Shown: piece by piece, positions 14,576 to 17,256 of the stretch
Numbering within the stretch: position 1 is the first letter of the stretch
Layout of the letters: every line of letters starts with the position of its first letter
From: an uncultured Bacillus sp.
GTDB taxonomy: Bacteria > Bacillota > Bacilli > Bacillales > Cytobacillaceae
Direction: 5' to 3'
DNA: 17,256 nucleotides
Assembly (NCBI GenBank): GCA_937902115.1
Contig: CALGSR010000509.1
Span: forward strand, 1-17,256
Made by a program: the position numbers and the translations under genes
The notes under the pieces: model-generated
Told to the model about the DNA's origin: nothing
The model's database searches: none
What the model saw: only the letters and a program-made list of their open reading frames with translations

Positions 14576-15355
14576 CTATTGAACGCCGGCCACTTGTTTC
14601 TTTTCTTTCGTTTCCTTGTAATAAAGCCGCTCAATAGTATCCGCCTTTAACTGTTGAGGAGGCCCATCAAAAACGATTTTTCCATTTTGAATGCCAATAA
14701 TTCTTGTCGCATATTTGATCGCTACGTCCACTTGATGCAGGTTCACCACAGCGGTAATTCCATCCTCGCGGCAAATGTTATACATGTATTCCATAATCGT
14801 TTTGGAGGAAGCTGGATCAAGACTGGCAATCGGTTCATCTGCCAAAATAAGCTGTGGCTTTTGTGCCAAAGCCCTGCAAATTCCGACACGCTGCATTTGA
14901 CCGCCGCTTAGCTCATCTGCTCGGCTATACATTTTTTCATCGAGACCTACGCGTTTCAAAATCTCTTTTGCTTCTTCGACATCTTGCTTACTGAACAAAC
15001 CAAATGCCCCTTTAATGGTATTCGTATAAGCCAGGCGGCCATGTAAAACATTATTTAGCACATTTAAACGGTCAATCAGGTGAAAACTTTGAAAGACCAT
15101 GCCAATCTCCCGTCTAATTTTTTTCAACTGACGGGCATTCACTCTGTTGACCACTTGATTTTTAAATTGAACCGTACCCTCAGTTGGCTCAACAAGTCGA
15201 TTGATACAACGCAGTAAGGTGCTTTTTCCCGCCCCGCTTGGACCAATGACAACGACAAATTCACCTGGATGCACATCAAAACTAACCTCTGTTAGGGCAG
15301 CAGTTCCATCGGGATACACTTTGTTTAGGTTTCTAATACTTAAGATTGGTTCCAT
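14576..15355 (-). CDS. phnC: Phosphonate ABC transporter ATP-binding protein PhnC (copy 2)
   Basis: Cytoplasmic ATPase powering the minus-strand phosphonate importer. ATG at 15355 is preferred because GGAGGAGG lies 5 nt upstream; longer in-frame starts would put the stable stem-loop at 15379-15404 inside the coding region. The 259-residue protein has Walker A GPSGAGKST (about 37-45), VFQSFHLIDRLNVL, LSGGQMQR, Walker B LILADE, SLDP and the switch His in VNLHQVD. The insertion LAYTNTIKGAFGLFSKQD is typical of PhnC. It follows phnD by 55 bases and precedes the two permeases. Confidence 0.93.
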   Translation of the reverse strand: MEPILSIRNLNKVYPDGTAALTEVSFDVHPGEFVVVIGPSGAGKSTLLRCINRLVEPTEGTVQFKNQVVNRVNARQLKKIRREIGMVFQSFHLIDRLNVLNNVLHGRLAYTNTIKGAFGLFSKQDVEEAKEILKRVGLDEKMYSRADELSGGQMQRVGICRALAQKPQLILADEPIASLDPASSKTIMEYMYNICREDGITAVVNLHQVDVAIKYATRIIGIQNGKIVFDGPPQQLKADTIERLYYKETKEKKQVAGVQ

Positions 15356-15378
15356 TCTTTCCTCCTCCATTTTTAGGC

Positions 15379-15404
15379 GCAGGGGAGAAACAAGTCTCCC
15401 CCGC
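15379..15404 (-). promoter_or_regulatory. Intercistronic stem-loop between phnD and phnC
   Basis: A GC-rich hairpin begins 6 bases past the phnD stop. Arms 15379-15388 and 15395-15404 pair with one mismatch around a 6-nt loop. On the minus strand it is followed by CGCCUAAAAAUGGAGG and not by a U-run, so it is not a full terminator. Such hairpins after solute-binding genes often protect the upstream message and lower expression of the ATPase and permease genes; that role is inferred here. Confidence 0.6.
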
Positions 15405-15410
15405 ATCCAC

Positions 15411-16373
15411 TTATTTCAAAAGTTCTTCCGGACTCATATTTAAAGCTTCCGCAGTATCACGAATGACTTGGTATTTATCATCGTTAATTTCAAAATAGCG
15501 AGCCTCTGGTTTAGGTGATTTATCAAAGAATTCTTGATTATCATAGTTATAAAAGAATTCTTTAATTTCGGTAACTAGACTTTCAGGCAAGTCACCACGG
15601 TAAGTGAATGGATTTGATGGGATGGGATCAGATTCTTTAATAATACGAAAATCAGATTCCTTTATAAGACCCTTTTCAACCATTTTTTCAACAGTAGACG
15701 AAGAGACACCCGCTGCATCAGCGTCACCTGCAGCAATGGCCATAACAGAATTATCATGACCTCCTGAGAAGGAAACATTTCCGAAAAAGCTTTCGATTTT
15801 ATCGTTATCGATTCCAAGTCCTTTTACAAACATCATTCTTGGAAAAAGATGACCGGAAGTAGAGGCTGGGTCCGCAAATAGAATCGATTTTCCTTTTAGA
15901 TCCTCTAAAGTTTGAACATCTGATTCATCTGGTACAATAATGTAACTTTTATAAAATGCATCATCCACTGTTATTCCCCTAATCGCGAAAGGTACTGCAT
16001 TACTGCGCTCAGCTGCAAGTATGTATGAAAATGGACCATAGTTTGCTATATCAATTTTTTTGGAACGCATAGCTTCAATGACTGCATTGTAGTCTTGTCC
16101 TACATACAATTCGACCTCAATTCCTAATGCTTCAGCCATATCATTAGCAAGAATTTCATTTCCTCTAGACATCTCGCCTTCTTCTTCACCAGGCAATACA
16201 CCTAAAGCAATTTTTTCAGGCCAATCAGCTTTTTCATTGCTTGTTTCTTCCTTACTTAAACCATCTTGCTCTGAGTTGGCATTACTAGATGTACTTCCAC
16301 AAGCTGATAATAATGCAATTAGTCCTACCAACATAATCATAAAAACTCCAAGAAGTCGCTTATCCTTTTTCAT
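15411..16373 (-). CDS. phnD: Phosphonate ABC transporter solute-binding lipoprotein PhnD (copy 2)
   Basis: Extracytoplasmic receptor that delivers phosphonates to the PhnC/PhnE importer. The start is placed at 16373, 11 nt after AAAGGAGGG; the ATG at 16403 lies upstream of that site. The 320-residue product has a lysine-rich n-region, a hydrophobic core (about 7-23) and the lipobox LSAC with Cys25, then a Ser/Asn/Glu-rich linker. The PhnD loop DPASTSGHLFPRM (STSGH) and the second-lobe segment SFSGGHDNSVMAIAAGDADAAG are intact. It is the first gene of the operon that carries the complete C-P lyase and is preceded by a region rich in PhoP-box-like hexamers. Confidence 0.93.
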   Translation of the reverse strand: MKKDKRLLGVFMIMLVGLIALLSACGSTSSNANSEQDGLSKEETSNEKADWPEKIALGVLPGEEEGEMSRGNEILANDMAEALGIEVELYVGQDYNAVIEAMRSKKIDIANYGPFSYILAAERSNAVPFAIRGITVDDAFYKSYIIVPDESDVQTLEDLKGKSILFADPASTSGHLFPRMMFVKGLGIDNDKIESFFGNVSFSGGHDNSVMAIAAGDADAAGVSSSTVEKMVEKGLIKESDFRIIKESDPIPSNPFTYRGDLPESLVTEIKEFFYNYDNQEFFDKSPKPEARYFEINDDKYQVIRDTAEALNMSPEELLK

Positions 16374-16420
16374 ATACTTTTTTTCCCTCCTTTTTAACTT
16401 CATTAACAGAATAACCGCTA

Positions 16421-16612
16421 AATATAAAAGGACTATTAACTTGGAATAAGTTTTTTTTGTTAATATGTAAATAGATTGCTTGTATTGTAAAAACTTTTAA
16501 CCTTCTAATTATTTAGACTAGCATTGTTGAATTTCTGTAAATTACTAACCACTTTTTTAAAATTCAGTAAATTTTATTCTATTTATCTTCATTTTTGTGT
16601 AGTACTTGTAAA
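16421..16612 (-). promoter_or_regulatory. Promoter region of the C-P lyase operon with putative PhoP boxes
   Basis: On the minus strand this A/T-rich leader holds exact TTTACA at 16607-16612, 16536-16541, 16486-16491 and 16466-16471, and TTAACA at 16458-16463. Two of these have a second hexamer at an 11-bp period (TACACA at 16596-16601, TCAACA at 16525-16530). A possible -10, TATATT, lies at 16421-16426 without a good -35. PhoP boxes of Bacillus are TT(A/T/C)ACA repeats at about 11-bp period, so control by phosphate starvation is likely. Exact binding sites and the start of transcription cannot be fixed from sequence. Confidence 0.45.
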
Positions 16613-16620
16613 TAAAGTAC

Positions 16621-16660
16621 AAAAAAAGTTAGCTATTCAACAAACTAGCTAACTTTTTTT
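16621..16660. terminator. Strong bidirectional terminator
   Basis: A perfect 15-bp stem (16621-16635 with 16646-16660) with a 10-nt loop is flanked by seven A on one side and seven T on the other. It can end minus-strand transcription from the nucleotidyltransferase gene (stop at 16683) before the phnD promoter region. No plus-strand gene lies upstream that would need it. Confidence 0.85.
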
Positions 16661-16682
16661 CAGTATTATAAACAAGATTTTA

Positions 16683-17256
16683 TTACAAATATGACAGCCA
16701 TTTATGTTCAGGCTGCTGCTTTTGGATCGCATTTTGAAGCCATATTTTCTGTTCAACATCAAGAGTATCCTTTACGGCTAGAAAATCCTGATGATCCCTT
16801 GCTCTAGTATTTTTTGCCTTATACAAAAGCACAATAACTGGATTGAGATAAGGTATACCGAAATCAGATAGACTCCAAGTACATGAAAGAGGTAAGGTAA
16901 TTGATAAATCTCTTCTAAACCTCCACTCTTTATTGCTTGCCTCATTTAATAAAATCTCTAATTGGGCTCCACTGGCAGGATTTATGGCCTTTAACTGGTG
17001 GATGGGCAATTCTAAATATTCCTTCTCCCAAGTTAAAAATTCACTATTATAAACCTTTTGAAATCTCCATTCATGTAAATAATCTCTAAGATGAAATTGA
17101 TCTTTCCGAAAAATAGCTATGTCGAGGTCTTGATGCATCCTAGTTTCTTTGCCAATAAAAAGGTCAATGGCCCACCCCCCGGCCACAAACCATGGTTGAT
17201 TAAAATGGGACATTAATGATTTCATACGGCTGCATGGTTCAAAAATATTGAACACT
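16683..17256 (-). CDS. Nucleotidyltransferase-fold protein, aminoglycoside/lincosamide adenylyltransferase-like (5' end cut by window)
   Basis: Protein of the nucleotidyltransferase superfamily resembling lincosamide or aminoglycoside 2''-type adenylyltransferases, a group common and mostly uncharacterised in Bacillaceae. The visible part is about 190 residues. It shows FVAGGWAIDLFIGKETR (about 23-39), which holds the GG and Asp of the nucleotide-binding site, then HQDLDIAIFRKD with the DLD acidic pair. A second conserved region is near IPYLNPVIVLLYKAKNTRARDHQDF (written here in part; about residues 133-157), where Lys and the Arg-Asp-His-Asp-Asp-like pattern recur in the family. The frame is open to the window edge; a GTG at 17255 has no visible ribosome binding site, so the true start is probably outside. 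A resistance role is not shown. It is unrelated to the phn genes. Confidence 0.75.
   Translation of the reverse strand, partial: VFNIFEPCSRMKSLMSHFNQPWFVAGGWAIDLFIGKETRMHQDLDIAIFRKDQFHLRDYLHEWRFQKVYNSEFLTWEKEYLELPIHQLKAINPASGAQLEILLNEASNKEWRFRRDLSITLPLSCTWSLSDFGIPYLNPVIVLLYKAKNTRARDHQDFLAVKDTLDVEQKIWLQNAIQKQQPEHKWLSYL

Noticed and set aside
16683..17256. Calling the nucleotidyltransferase a named antibiotic-resistance gene.
   Set aside because: Only fold-level motifs are visible, the start is missing, and many related Bacillaceae proteins have no known resistance role.

Overview
The window looks like a chromosomal segment of a low-GC Gram-positive bacterium of the Bacillaceae (Bacillus or a close relative). 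Evidence: A/T-rich DNA, strong AGGAGG-type ribosome binding sites, several TTG starts, lipoproteins with Cys lipoboxes, U-tailed hairpin terminators, and a polysaccharide deacetylase with an N-terminal stalk domain. No rRNA, tRNA, CRISPR array, transposase or phage gene was seen.

Layout. Positions 1-979 (+) hold the 3' part of a lipoprotein solute-binding gene of the NitT/TauT (NMT1-like) class; the window begins at its lipobox cysteine. It converges on a secreted polysaccharide deacetylase (1217-2293, -). Between them lie two terminators and a pair of 31-bp direct repeats. A divergent spacer with a long perfect palindrome leads into a plus-strand cassette phnM-phnD-phnC-phnE (2508-6214). Past a shared hairpin terminator comes a long minus-strand operon, read from right to left: phnD-phnC-phnE-phnE-phnG-phnH-phnI-phnJ-phnK-phnM-(hexapeptide acetyltransferase)-phnL (16373 down to 6336). 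A 15-bp-stem terminator and a partial nucleotidyltransferase gene (16683-17256, -) close the window.

Function. The minus-strand operon is a complete C-P lyase core plus import. PhnD/PhnC/PhnE/PhnE bring in phosphonates. PhnI with PhnG, PhnH and PhnL attaches them to the ribose of ATP. PhnM removes pyrophosphate. The radical-SAM enzyme PhnJ cleaves the C-P bond, and PhnK is the accessory ATPase of the complex. The genes are tightly packed or overlapping, so they are probably one transcript. The plus-strand cassette repeats the PhnM step and adds a second importer with a single permease and a divergent PhnD. No phnN, phnP or phnF homologue is present here, so the last steps and any dedicated repressor must lie elsewhere or be replaced. 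Clusters of TTTACA/TTAACA hexamers upstream of the minus operon, and weaker ones upstream of the plus cassette, suggest control by PhoP under phosphate starvation.

The system itself is a known one. The points most worth checking are the duplicated phnM-importer cassette with its altered PhnD, the four-cysteine zinc-ribbon-like insertion in PhnK, the CatB-like acetyltransferase inside the operon, and the putative Pho boxes.
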